Source: Streptomyces graminilatus
GTDB taxonomy: Bacteria; Actinomycetota; Actinomycetes; Streptomycetales; Streptomycetaceae
DNA: 64,000 nucleotides
Direction: 5' to 3'
Assembly (NCBI RefSeq): GCF_001418565.1
Contig: NZ_LIQQ01000077.1
Span: forward strand, 1-64,000
This document shows, in pieces, positions 17,959 through 28,416 of the stretch (within the stretch, counting starts at the first letter, position 1; the number at the start of each line of letters is the position of its first letter). The notes under the pieces are model-generated. The model searched no databases and was not told where the DNA came from. It saw nothing but the letters and a program-made list of their open reading frames with translations. The position numbers and the translations under genes are program-made.

Positions 17959-18698
17959 GTGGAGATCCACACTGTGGGCGACGTGATGACCGACGAGGTC
18001 GTCCAGGCGCACCGGGAGACCCCGTTCAAGGACGTGGTCTCCCGGTGCGCCTGGACGCCCAACGGATCAGCGGGGTGCCGGTCGTCGACCACGACGACAA
18101 GGTGGTCGGGGTGGTCTCCGGGACCGACCTGGTGCGCGGTCAGGCAGCCCGGGCCGGTGGTCGCAGGGATCGCCGGTACCGGCTGCCGCGCCTGCGGCGT
18201 CCGGGGCACCGAGCGGCTGCCGGGGTGCTTGCCGCCACCGCCGGGGAACTGATGTCCACGCCCGCGATCACGGTGCGTCCGGAGCAACCCGTGCCGGACG
18301 CCGTACGAGTGATGGAGCGTCACGGAATCGAGCGGCTTCCCGTGGTGGACGAGGAGGACCGGCTCATCGGTATCGCCACCCGCCGGGACCTGCTGCGGGT
18401 CTTCCTGCGCACGGACGAGGGCATCCGCCGGGAGGTGACCGACGAGGTCCTGGTCGCCGCTCTCGGTCTGCCGCCCGATGCCGTCGTCGTGTCGGTACGC
18501 GACGGCCTGGTGACACTCGAAGGGCGCCTGGAACACCGTGCCGACCTCGCTCACGCCGTCAGGTCGACCTGGCACGTGGACGGGGTCGTCGGGGTGTTCA
18601 GCAGCCTGGCCTTCCGCCTCGACGACGACCGCTCGGCCGGGACGCGCTCTTCCCGGGGAGTCACCCGCCGCCGTACGCCCGGACAGTCCGGACACTGA
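17959..18698 (+). pseudogene. CBS-domain/BON-domain protein with an internal frameshift
   Basis: From a GTG at 17959 (GGAGGA seven bases upstream) the frame reads [20 protein letters not shown] and TPFKDVVS, then is lost; the next frame continues [20 protein letters not shown], a second CBS motif ([20 protein letters not shown]) and a BON-like end ([20 protein letters not shown]). CBS pairs bind adenylate nucleotides and BON domains bind phospholipid or partners; the same architecture occurs at 38380 and 59131. Relative to those, about five extra bases sit near 18040, exactly in the right arm of a 22-bp inverted repeat. The rest of the frame is well conserved, so the lesion looks recent, or could be a sequencing error. 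Confidence 0.75.
18000..18057. repeat. 22-bp perfect inverted repeat inside the CBS-BON gene
   Basis: Arms 18000-18021 and 18036-18057 are exact reverse complements (starting CGTCCAGGCGCACC), with a 14-base loop. The right arm replaces the expected codons between KDVV and LDAQRISG and shifts the frame. Confidence 0.85.
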
Positions 18699-18725
18699 CG
18701 CGCGCCGCTCGGCCCGCCCGGACCG

Positions 18726-18763
18726 GGGGCCGGTCAGGCCTCGACGGGGGACCTTCGGCACAA
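18726..18763 (+). promoter_or_regulatory. Two degenerate operator boxes before adhE
   Basis: GGGGCC-GGTC-AGGCCT (18726-18741) and GGGACC-TTCG-GCACAA (18748-18763), 22 bp apart. Each keeps one good half-site of the island palindrome GGGRCC-N4-GGYCCC. The same position before the adhE remnant at 28417 carries two much better copies. Confidence 0.5.
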
Positions 18764-18872
18764 GAGGCGAACTGTCGCGCGGACAAGAGTGGGGACAGGA
18801 GCGGCCGCGGTGCGGCTCCCACCGCAAGCCGCCGGGTCAGTCCTGGCGGCCCTCGACAACGGAGGCGCACTC

Positions 18873-21578
18873 ATGACCCGTCACGACGTCGGAACCGAGG
18901 CCGCGGCCACCACCGGCGCGCCGTCCGACAGCGCCGTCGCGGTGGACCGGCTGGTGACGGCCGGTCTGAAGTCGCTCGCCGACTACGAGTCGCTGACCCA
19001 GGAACAGGTCGACCAGATCGTGAAGAAGGCCTCGGTCGCCGCCCTGGACCAGCACACCGCGCTGGCCCGCCTCGCGGTGGAGGAGACCGGGCGCGGTGTC
19101 TTCGAGGACAAGGCAGCGAAGAACATGTTCGCGTGCGAGCACGTCACGCACAGCATGGGCTCGATGAAGACGGTCGGTGTCATCGCCCGCGACGACACCG
19201 AGGACATCGTCGAGATCGCGGAGCCGGTGGGTGTGGTGTGCGCGGTGACGCCGGTCACCAACCCGACCTCCACCACGATCTTCAAGTCGCTCATGGCGCT
19301 GAAGACCCGCAACCCGGTCGTGTTCGCCTTCCACCCCTCCGCCCAGCGGTGCAGCGCGGAAGCGGCCCGCGTCGTGCGCGACGCGGCCGTCGCCGCGGGC
19401 GCGCCGGAGCACTGCGTGCAGTGGATCGAGGAGCCGTCCGTCGAGGCGACCCGCACACTCATGCACCACCCCGGGGTCTCGCTGATCCTCGCCACCGGCG
19501 GCAACGCCATGGTCAAGGCCGCCTACTCGGCGGGAAAGCCGGCCCTGGGCGTCGGCGCCGGCAACGTCCCCGCCTACGTGCACAAGAGCGCCAAACTGCG
19601 CCGGGCCGTCAACGACCTGGTGCTGTCCAAGACGTTCGACAACGGCATGATCTGTGCCTCCGAACAGGCCGTCGTCCTCGACGACGAGATCTACGACGCG
19701 GCCCTCGCCGAATTCCGCACCCTGCACGCCCACCTGGCCACCGCCGAGGAGAAGGCGAAGCTGGAGACGTTCCTCTTCCCGACGGGCAAGGTCGCGGGCG
19801 CCGGCTGCGAGCCCAAGGTCAACTCCGCGGCCGTCGGGCAGAGTCCGGCGTGGATCGCCGAGCAGGCCGGCTTCACGGTGCCCGCCGACACCTCGCTCAT
19901 ACTGGTCGAGGCCGAGCGGGTGGGCCCGGACGAGCCGCTGACCCGCGAGAAGCTGTGCCCGGTGCTCACCGTGCTCCGCGCGGGTTCACCGGCCCAGGGC
20001 TTCGACCTCGCCGCCGACATGGTCGCCTTCCACGGCCAGGGACACAGTGCCGTCATCCACACCGAGGACCGGGAACTGGCCGAGGCGTACGGCCGGCGCA
20101 TGAAGACCGTACGGATCATCGTCAACGCCCCGTCCTCGCAGGGCGCGATCGGCGGCATCTACAACAACCTCCTGCCGTCCCTGACCCTGGGCTGCGGATC
20201 CTGGGGCAGCACCTCGGTGTCCAACAACGTCTCCGCCGCCCAGCTGCTGAACGTCAAGCGGGTCACCACGCGCCGCAACAACCTGCAGTGGTTCAAGGTC
20301 CCGCCGAAGATCTACTTCGAACCGCAGGCCATCCGCTACCTCGCCTCGATGCCGGACGTGCACCGCGTCACGATCGTCACCGACGCGACCATGACCCGTC
20401 TCGGCTTCGTCGACCGGGTGAGCCGGGTCCTCCAGCGCCGCCAGGAACCGGTGACCCTGCAGATCATCGACAACGTCGAGCCCGAGCCGAGCATCGACTC
20501 CGTCCGGCGCGGCGCCCGCCTCATGCGGGACTTCCGCCCGGACACCATCATCGCGCTGGGCGGCGGCTCCCCCATGGACGCGGCCAAGGTGATGTGGCTG
20601 CTGTACGAGCAGCAGGCCGAGGGCAAGGACGTGGACTTCGCCGACATGCGGCACAAGTTCTCCGACATCCGCAAGCGCGCCTTCCGCTTCCCCGTCCTCG
20701 GCAGGATCGCCCGCCTGGTGTGCGTCCCCACCACGTCCGGCACCGGCGCGGAGGTCACCCCTTTCGCCGTCATCTCGGACCCCGCCACCGGCAAGAAGTA
20801 CCCACTCGCGGACTACGCCCTCACTCCCAGTGTGGCCATCGTCGACCCGCTCCTCACCACCGAACTGCCCCCGTCCCTGGCCGCCGACAGTGGCTTCGAC
20901 GCCCTCACCCACGCCATCGAGGCGTACGTGTCCGTCTACGCCAACGACTTCACCGACGGGCCCGCCCTGCACGCGATCCGGCTCGTCTTCGACCATCTCG
21001 AAGCGGCGGTCAACGACCGCGCGAACAGCCCCGAGGCCCGGGAGAAGATGCACAACGCCGGAACCATCGCCGGCATGGCCTTCGGCAACGCCTTCCTCGG
21101 CATCGTGCACGCCATGTCGCACACCCTCGGCGCCACCTTCCACATCGCCCACGGACGCACCAACGCCGTTCTGCTGCCGCACGTCATCCGCTACAACGGC
21201 ACCGTCCCGACGAAACTCACCGGCTGGCCCAAGTACGAGAACTACCGCGCCCCGGAACGCTTCCAGGACATCGCCCGCACCCTCGGTCTGCCCGCCGCGA
21301 CCCCGCAGGAGGGCGTGGAGTCGCTCGCCACCGCGGTGGAACGTCTGCGCGACGCCGTGGGCATCGAACCGACCTTCCGGTCCCTGGAGGTCGACGAGCG
21401 CGCCTTCCTCGACGCCCTGCCCCAGCAGGCCATGAACGCCTACAAGGACCAGTGCGCACCCGCGAACCCCCGTATGCCCATGCTCGACGACATGCGGGAG
21501 CTCATGCGCGCCGCCTACTACGGCCGTGAGCGCCGGGACCAGGGCCGTCCGGACGCCCCGCGGTCGGCTCAGCCGTAG
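18873..21578 (+). CDS. adhE: Bifunctional acetaldehyde-CoA/alcohol dehydrogenase AdhE
   Basis: Product of 901 residues reducing acetyl-CoA to acetaldehyde and then ethanol with two NADH. The N-terminal aldehyde dehydrogenase half has the catalytic Cys261 in NGMICASEQ. A linker leads to the C-terminal iron-dependent alcohol dehydrogenase half, with GGGSPMDAAKVMW, PTTSGTGAEVTPF and the metal-binding His residues in FDALTHAIEAYVS and VHAMSHTLGATFHIAHG. The ATG at 18873 follows GGAGG by eight bases. It lies between a damaged CBS-BON gene and a deleted oleate hydratase gene. In an aerobic actinomycete it would regenerate NAD+ when respiration is limited. A 3' and 5' remnant of a second adhE lies at 28417. 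Confidence 0.95.
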   Translation: MTRHDVGTEAAATTGAPSDSAVAVDRLVTAGLKSLADYESLTQEQVDQIVKKASVAALDQHTALARLAVEETGRGVFEDKAAKNMFACEHVTHSMGSMKTVGVIARDDTEDIVEIAEPVGVVCAVTPVTNPTSTTIFKSLMALKTRNPVVFAFHPSAQRCSAEAARVVRDAAVAAGAPEHCVQWIEEPSVEATRTLMHHPGVSLILATGGNAMVKAAYSAGKPALGVGAGNVPAYVHKSAKLRRAVNDLVLSKTFDNGMICASEQAVVLDDEIYDAALAEFRTLHAHLATAEEKAKLETFLFPTGKVAGAGCEPKVNSAAVGQSPAWIAEQAGFTVPADTSLILVEAERVGPDEPLTREKLCPVLTVLRAGSPAQGFDLAADMVAFHGQGHSAVIHTEDRELAEAYGRRMKTVRIIVNAPSSQGAIGGIYNNLLPSLTLGCGSWGSTSVSNNVSAAQLLNVKRVTTRRNNLQWFKVPPKIYFEPQAIRYLASMPDVHRVTIVTDATMTRLGFVDRVSRVLQRRQEPVTLQIIDNVEPEPSIDSVRRGARLMRDFRPDTIIALGGGSPMDAAKVMWLLYEQQAEGKDVDFADMRHKFSDIRKRAFRFPVLGRIARLVCVPTTSGTGAEVTPFAVISDPATGKKYPLADYALTPSVAIVDPLLTTELPPSLAADSGFDALTHAIEAYVSVYANDFTDGPALHAIRLVFDHLEAAVNDRANSPEAREKMHNAGTIAGMAFGNAFLGIVHAMSHTLGATFHIAHGRTNAVLLPHVIRYNGTVPTKLTGWPKYENYRAPERFQDIARTLGLPAATPQEGVESLATAVERLRDAVGIEPTFRSLEVDERAFLDALPQQAMNAYKDQCAPANPRMPMLDDMRELMRAAYYGRERRDQGRPDAPRSAQP

Positions 21579-21673
21579 TCCGCACAGCCACATGACCGGC
21601 GTCCGACGGGTCCGACGGAGCTGAGAGACGCGGTTCCCGCCCGATCGGCCGGCGAGCAGAAGGGAGTTGTGTG

Positions 21674-21945
21674 ATGGCGAGGGCATATCTGGTGGGCAGC
21701 GGAATCGCGGCACTGGCCGCGGCCACGTTCCTGATCCGCGACGGCGGCTTCAAGGGTTCCGACATCCATCGGACGTCCACCGTGGTGCCCTGTGTGATGC
21801 CGTACATCACCAGCCAGTTCCTGGCCCGGCGCCGCGACGACCGGCCCCGTGTGGTACCGGAGGGATCGGTCAACCTCGCCTTCACAAGGGCCACCACGAC
21901 CCCCGCGTACTGGCCGCCGCCCTGGAAACCATGCACCACCGGTAA
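21674..21945 (+). pseudogene. Oleate hydratase remnant with two internal deletions
   Basis: The 5' end (MARAYLVGSGIAALAAATFL to KGSDIH) and parts of the 3' end (TSTVVPCVMPYITSQFLARR, then PEGSVNLAF) are nearly identical to the intact gene at 30787. By direct alignment of the two copies, about 1182 bp are missing after the SDIH codons (in frame) and another 118 bp after SVNLAF (frameshift). The FAD-binding start survives but all substrate-site segments are gone. The downstream 130 bases also match those after the intact copy, which shows a segmental duplication followed by decay. Confidence 0.9.
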
Positions 21946-22118
21946 GCCACCCACGGCCTGAAGGCCGTCCGGCCCACAGTGAGGACCATCGGCACCTGTG
22001 GGAACAGCGTGACCCGAGAGACAGTGGACGCAGGAGCGGCACCGATCCCCCGCGGTGTCGCTCCGTGCAGGTTGATACGCCCTGAGCCGCGCGAAGCAGG
22101 GACCACCGGACACCGACC

Positions 22119-22134
22119 GGGGCCGAACGGCCCT
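22119..22134 (+). promoter_or_regulatory. Island operator box before PNPOx gene
   Basis: GGGGCC-GAAC-GGCCCT, both half-sites intact, 72 bp before the GTG of the PNPOx-fold gene at 22206. Confidence 0.65.
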
Positions 22135-22205
22135 GGTGCGAGATGCTCCCGCGCGGTTCGAATGACCCGATCAGGCCCACGCGTGGCTCCGGGAGACAGT
22201 GAACT

Positions 22206-22700
22206 GTGAGTGACCCAACGATACGGAAACCTGCCATGGTCAGCGACGACGAACCGTCGAGCTCCTCAGGAGCGCACACGAGTGTCGAGCTGGACGGGCG
22301 CGAGGCGCTGCGGCTGTTGGGCAGTGTGTCCTTGGGGCGGGTCGTCTTCACCCGGCTCGCGCTGCCGACCGTCCGCCCGGTCAACCACGTCGTCGTCGAC
22401 GGAGACATCGTCATCCGCACCCACGGTGACGCCACCCTGGCCCGGTACGCCCAGCAGAACGGGGGTGAGGGCGCCGTCGTCGCCTACGAGGCCGACGACA
22501 TCGACCCCGACACACACACCGGCTGGAGCGTCGTCGTCACCGGCTACGCGCGACTGGTCACCGACCCACACGAACTGGACCGCTATCGGGCCTTGTTGCG
22601 CCCCGGGGTGATGCAGCGGATGGATCACGCCATCCGCATCCACCCCGATCTGATCACCGGGCTCCGCCTCAGGGACCACGCCCCGCCCCCGTTTGCCTGA
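22206..22700 (+). CDS. Pyridoxamine 5'-phosphate oxidase-fold flavoprotein (copy A)
   Basis: Product of 164 residues from a GTG with GGGAGA upstream. The split-barrel signature is complete: LLGSVSLGRVVFTRLALPTV, then RPVNHVVVDGDIVIRT, and GWSVVVTGYARLVTDPHELD. Proteins of this fold bind FMN, FAD, F420 or haem; several such small proteins belong to the mycobacterial DosR regulon, where their substrates are mostly unknown. It is about 85-90 percent identical by eye to the copy at 32558, and a third, more distant paralogue lies at 34251. An operator box precedes it. Confidence 0.85.
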   Translation: MSDPTIRKPAMVSDDEPSSSSGAHTSVELDGREALRLLGSVSLGRVVFTRLALPTVRPVNHVVVDGDIVIRTHGDATLARYAQQNGGEGAVVAYEADDIDPDTHTGWSVVVTGYARLVTDPHELDRYRALLRPGVMQRMDHAIRIHPDLITGLRLRDHAPPPFA

Positions 22701-22706
22701 GCGCCG

Positions 22707-22766
22707 TCAGTCGTGCGGCACCACCGCGACCGGTGCGACCGCGTTCCGGAGGACAAGGGTCCGGCG
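22707..22766 (-). pseudogene. Universal stress protein, C-terminal stub (copy A)
   Basis: The minus strand reads NAVAPVAVVPHD followed by a stop, the typical last residues of a two-domain universal stress protein (compare SAAPVAVVPHD at the end of the gene at 47306). Nothing else of the gene remains. The equivalent place in the second module copy (33075) has a similar stub. Confidence 0.65.
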
Positions 22767-23034
22767 AGGACACACTGCCCGGCGACGCCGGGCGCTCGGG
22801 CCCGGGACATGCGCGCGGCCTCGCCCAGCGCCCCACCGCCACCGTCCGGGCCGCCGACCCGGCGTCGCGAATGGATGGGGGCACCCTGCGGCACAGGACC
22901 GGAACGAGATCGTGGTCGGCGTGTCCGAGCCCGGGCCGGCCGTCGGCCTCCTGCTCTCGGACGGTGGCGGTCCGCAGGCCTTGGCCGCGGTCGGTGAGGT
23001 GCACCGGCTGCTCACCGAACGGCTGTTGCCCCGT

Positions 23035-23226
23035 CTGCTGACCGAGCCCGAGCCGTGGCGGTTGGTGGGCGCGGACCCTTCCAACGTCTCGCGGGCCATC
23101 GAAGGGACGCCGCACGTCGACTCGTCGGTGCGGTCACTGATGCGGAGCACGACCGAGGACGTCGAAATCAACGGCCGGCACATCGCCAAGGGCGAACGAA
23201 TCGCGCCTCTCACCGCGTCGGCCGGC
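23035..23226 (+). pseudogene. Cytochrome P450 fragment
   Basis: The frame gives LLTEPEPWRLVGADPSNVSR, then AIEGTPHVDSSVRSLMRSTT and EDVEINGRHIAKGERIAPLT. This corresponds to the P450 stretch from the I/J-helix region through the conserved R-x-A-T-E-D-V-E-I-x-G-x-x-I-x-x-G-E segment. The haem-binding Cys loop and ERR-triad start are missing. The fragment is wedged between the end of the first module copy and the kinase gene. 22767-23034 holds only degraded sequence. Confidence 0.6.
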
Positions 23227-23227
23227 C

Positions 23228-23264
23228 CTCGGTCCTCCGCTCCTCGGTCCTCCGCTCCTCGGCC
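23228..23264. repeat. 15-bp tandem repeat after the kinase stop codon
   Basis: Two exact units CTCGGTCCTCCGCTC (23228-23242, 23243-23257) and a partial third, immediately 3' of the kinase gene on the minus strand. Confidence 0.75.
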
Positions 23265-23265
23265 C

Positions 23266-25032
<1,767 letters not shown>

Positions 25033-25188
25033 TCAGGTGTCACGGTAGTGGTCGGCCGCGAGGTCCGGTAGCGAATCCGGCCGGGCATCCCGGCTTCCGT
25101 CCCCCGGATCTCTGCACCACCGACATCATGTCCGTCCCGGCGTCAACCCGCAGGCGCCAGGCTCACGACGGACCGCCCCGGACCTGCC

Positions 25189-25226
25189 GGGGCCGACCGG
25201 CCCCCTGGAGGGGACCGAAAGCACCT
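25189..25226 (+). promoter_or_regulatory. Operator boxes between osdK-like kinase and ppdK
   Basis: GGGGCC-GACC-GGCCCC (25189-25204, perfect) and GGGACC-GAAA-GCACCT (25211-25226), 22 bp apart. A further right half-site GGTCCC follows at 25236. They lie about 75-110 bp before the ppdK ATG and could also serve the divergent kinase promoter. Confidence 0.65.
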
Positions 25227-25298
25227 GCCCCTTCCGGTCCCGGTGGCCGGACGCTGGAGAGGTACCCAGCCCGAAGCCCATCGGAGGAGACCGGCGTC

Positions 25299-27983
25299 AT
25301 GGTCCGATACGTGTACGACTTCACGGAAGGCGGCCGTGACCTGGCCGGCCTGCTCGGCGGCAAGGGCGCGAACCTGGCCGAGATGACCCGGCTGGGCCTG
25401 CCGGTCCCGCCGGGCTTCACCGTCACCACCGAGGCCTGCCGGGCCTTCCTCGCCGAGGGCACCGAGCCGGAGACCCTGGCCGGCGAGATCCGCGCCCACC
25501 TCACCGCCCTGGAGCAGGCCGCGGGACGGCGACTGGGGCAGCCGGACGATCCGTTGCTGCTGTCCGTCCGCTCCGGGGCGCGGTTCTCCATGCCCGGCAT
25601 GATGGAGACGATCCTCGACATCGGCCTGGGTGACGACTCGGTGCTCGGCCTGGCGAAGGTCTCCGGGAACGAGCGCTTCGCCTGGGACTCCTACCGCCGC
25701 CTCGTCCAGATGTTCGGCAGTACGGTCATGGGCGTCGACAGCTCCCTGTTCGAGGACGCCATCGCGGACCTCAAGCGAAAGCAGGGGGCGCCGAACGACC
25801 TGGGCCTGAACGCGGCGGACCTGGCCGGGCTCGTCGCGACGTACAAGGAACTGATCCGCCGGGAGACCGGTGAGGACTTCCCGCAGTCCCCGGCCGAACA
25901 ACTGCGCCGGGCGGTCCTGGCCGTCTTCGAGTCCTGGCACGGCGAGCGGGCCAGGCTGTACCGCCGCCGCGAACACATCCCCGACGACCTGGGCACCGCC
26001 GTCAACGTACAGACCATGGTCTTCGGCAACCTCGGTTCAGATTCCGGCAGCGGCGTCGCCTTCACCCGCGACCCCGCCACGGGACAGCCAGGCCTGTACG
26101 GGGACTACCTGGCCGACGCCCAGGGTGAGGATGTCGTCGCCGGCATCCGCAACACCGTTCCGCTGACCGCTCTGGAAGAGCTGGACCCGGCTTCGTACGG
26201 GCAACTACGCCGTCACATGGGCACGTTGGAGACGCACTACCGGGATCTGTGCGACATCGAGTTCACCATCGAGCGGGGCCGGCTGTGGATGCTCCAGACC
26301 CGTGTGGGCAAGCGCACCGCCGAAGCCGCGTTCGCCATCGCGACGGAACTCGTCGACGAGAAGCTGATCACTCCCGACGAGGGCCTGGCCCGGGTCGGCG
26401 GGGACGGCCTGGCCCGGCTGATGTTCCCCCGGTTCGACACCTCGGCCGTCGGCGGGGCGCTCGCCCATGGACTGCCCGCCTCACCCGGTGCGGCCGTGGG
26501 CGCGGCCGTGTTCGACTCGGCCGAAGCGGTCCGCCGGGCCGCCACGGGCGAGAAGGTCGTCCTCGTCCGCCAGGAGACCACGCCCGACGATCTGCCGGGC
26601 ATGATCGCCGCCCAGGCGGTCCTCACCAGCCGCGGCGGCAAGACCAGCCACGCGGCCGTGGTCGCCCGTGGCATGGGCACGGTGTGCGTGTGCGGTGCCG
26701 AGGAGATCGTCGTGGACCTGAAGGCCCGCCGGTTCACCGTGGGCGACACGGTCGTCGAGGAGGGCACCGTCGTCTCCGTCGACGGCTCGGAGGGCACCGT
26801 GTACCTGGGCGCCGCTCCGCTGGTCGACTCGGCGGTCATGCGGTACTTCGAGACGGGCGAGCGGTCGGCCGGGCTGGTCGAGGCCGTGGCCCGCGCCATG
26901 GAGCGGGCCGACGACGCCCGGCGGCTGGAGGTACGGGCCAACGCCGACACCCCCGAGGACGCCGCCCGCGCCCGGCGGTTCGGAGCGCAGGGCATAGGGC
27001 TGTGCCGCACCGAGCACATGTTCCTCGGAGAGCGTCGCAGGCTGGTCGAGGCGATGATCCTGGCCGGCGACGAAGCCGAGCGGGAGAAGGCGCTGAGCGC
27101 GCTGCTGCCGCTCCAGCGGCGGGACTTCATCGGCATCCTGGAGGCGATGGACGGTCTGCCGGTGACGATCCGGCTCATCGACCCGCCCCTGCACGAGTTC
27201 CTGCCCGATCTCACCGCACTCGCCGTGCGCATCGCCGCCGTGGAGGCCCGCGGGGAGCGGCCCGATCCGCACGACACCGAACTCCTCGCAGCGGTCAGCC
27301 GTATGCACGAGGAGAACCCGATGCTCGGGCTGCGCGGCGTTCGCCTGGGCCTGGTGGTGCCGGGGCTGGTCGCCATGCAGGTGCGGGCGATCGCCGAGGC
27401 CGTCGTGGCCCGCACCCGGGCCGGGGGCTCCCCCGAGGCGGAGATCATGGTGCCGCTGGTCGGCGCCGTCGAGGAACTGCGCATCGAGCGGGCCGAGGTG
27501 GAGCGTGTGCTGGCCGAGGTCTCCGAGGAGTCCGGCATCCCTGTCCACTGCCCGGTCGGCACGATGATCGAGCTGCCCCGGGCCGCGCTGACCGCCGGCA
27601 AGATCGCCGGTGAGGCGGAGTTCTTCTCCTTCGGCACCAACGACCTCACCCAGACCACCTGGGGCTTCTCCCGCGACGACGTCGAGGCGGCCTTCTTCTC
27701 CGCCTACCTCGACAAGGGCATCTTCGCCACCTCTCCCTTCGAGACCCTCGACCGTGACGGGGTGGGCCGGCTGGTGCGGATCGCGGTCGACGAGGGCCGC
27801 GCCGCGCGTCCCGATCTGAAGATCGGCGTCTGCGGCGAACACGGCGGGGACCCCGACTCCGTGCACTTCTTCCACGCGGCCGGTCTGGACTACGTCTCCT
27901 GCTCGCCGTTCCGTGTCCCGGTCGCGCGGCTGGAGGCCGGCCGGGCCGCGCTCCCCGAGCCCGGGACGAGCGACAGCCGGTGA
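25299..27983 (+). CDS. ppdK: Pyruvate, phosphate dikinase
   Basis: Product of 894 residues interconverting pyruvate + ATP + Pi and phosphoenolpyruvate + AMP + PPi. The N-terminal nucleotide-binding domain has LGGKGANLAEMTRLGLPVPP and SVRSGARFSMPGMMETILDI. The swivelling domain has the phosphoryl-carrier His451 in TSRGGKTSHAAVVARG. The C-terminal PEP/pyruvate barrel has GLCRTEHMF, SFGTNDLTQTTWG and the proton-donor Cys845 in GVCGEHGGDP. The ATG at 25299 has GGAGGAG upstream. Under low energy charge the enzyme can run in the ATP-forming direction using PPi, which fits a hypoxia-response island. Operator boxes precede it. Confidence 0.95.
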   Translation: MVRYVYDFTEGGRDLAGLLGGKGANLAEMTRLGLPVPPGFTVTTEACRAFLAEGTEPETLAGEIRAHLTALEQAAGRRLGQPDDPLLLSVRSGARFSMPGMMETILDIGLGDDSVLGLAKVSGNERFAWDSYRRLVQMFGSTVMGVDSSLFEDAIADLKRKQGAPNDLGLNAADLAGLVATYKELIRRETGEDFPQSPAEQLRRAVLAVFESWHGERARLYRRREHIPDDLGTAVNVQTMVFGNLGSDSGSGVAFTRDPATGQPGLYGDYLADAQGEDVVAGIRNTVPLTALEELDPASYGQLRRHMGTLETHYRDLCDIEFTIERGRLWMLQTRVGKRTAEAAFAIATELVDEKLITPDEGLARVGGDGLARLMFPRFDTSAVGGALAHGLPASPGAAVGAAVFDSAEAVRRAATGEKVVLVRQETTPDDLPGMIAAQAVLTSRGGKTSHAAVVARGMGTVCVCGAEEIVVDLKARRFTVGDTVVEEGTVVSVDGSEGTVYLGAAPLVDSAVMRYFETGERSAGLVEAVARAMERADDARRLEVRANADTPEDAARARRFGAQGIGLCRTEHMFLGERRRLVEAMILAGDEAEREKALSALLPLQRRDFIGILEAMDGLPVTIRLIDPPLHEFLPDLTALAVRIAAVEARGERPDPHDTELLAAVSRMHEENPMLGLRGVRLGLVVPGLVAMQVRAIAEAVVARTRAGGSPEAEIMVPLVGAVEELRIERAEVERVLAEVSEESGIPVHCPVGTMIELPRAALTAGKIAGEAEFFSFGTNDLTQTTWGFSRDDVEAAFFSAYLDKGIFATSPFETLDRDGVGRLVRIAVDEGRAARPDLKIGVCGEHGGDPDSVHFFHAAGLDYVSCSPFRVPVARLEAGRAALPEPGTSDSR

Positions 27984-28004
27984 CGAGGAGGTGGGGCACA
28001 GGGC

Positions 28005-28230
28005 CGCACCGTCGGCGAGCTGATGGCCCATGAGGGCGTAGAGGCCCGCCGGGAGATCAACGACGAGGTGCTGTCCCACGCCCTCGGCCGGCCTGACCAC
28101 GGTGTGGCCGTCTCGCTCCGCGACAGCATGGCCACGCGGGATGGGGCGCCGGAGCACGGCGTGCCGGAGACCCTCCGCTCGTGATCCGGCCGACGTTTCG
28201 GGTGGACGGTGTGGTGGGCGTCGTCAACAG
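28005..28230 (+). pseudogene. CBS-BON protein remnant (copy B)
   Basis: The frame reads RTVGELMAHEGVEARREIND and EVLSHALGRPDHGVAVSLRD, which joins the start of CBS domain 2 (GELM) directly to the linker before BON (RREVTDEVL in the copy at 17959); then in another frame FRVDGVVGVV matches the BON end. CBS domain 1 and most of CBS domain 2 are deleted and the frame is broken. It marks the start of the second copy of the module. Confidence 0.75.
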
Positions 28231-28251
28231 ACCGACCGTCCCTGTCGCCTT

Positions 28252-28288
28252 GGGACCGGTCGGCCCCGTGAAGGGACCAACAGGTCCT
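28252..28288 (+). promoter_or_regulatory. Tandem operator boxes before the adhE remnant
   Basis: GGGACC-GGTC-GGCCCC (28252-28267) and GGGACC-AACA-GGTCCT (28273-28288), 21 bp apart, i.e. on one face of the helix. The second is close to the GGGACT...AGTCCC core of mycobacterial DosR boxes. They now sit before a dead gene. Confidence 0.65.
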
Positions 28289-28416
28289 GGGGCGGAACAC
28301 CCCTGACGAGAGACGCTGCTCATGGGAGCCGCTCCGCTCCCTCCCCCGCAGTGCCGTTCCCCGCAGTGCCGTCCGTGCGGCGGCGCCCTTTCGACAACCG
28401 ACGGAGGCTCACCCTC

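Larger units (their letters stand above)
17959..22766 (+). repeat. Duplicated stress module, copy A
   Basis: Order: CBS-BON (frameshifted), adhE (intact), ohyA (deleted), PNPOx (intact), USP stub. It corresponds gene by gene to 28005-33158; nucleotide identity is very high from 21640 to 22690. Confidence 0.85.

Noticed and set aside
19133..21713. Long open frames on both strands across adhE (up to 798 codons)
   Set aside because: Low-complexity translations with no start signals; adhE accounts for the region.
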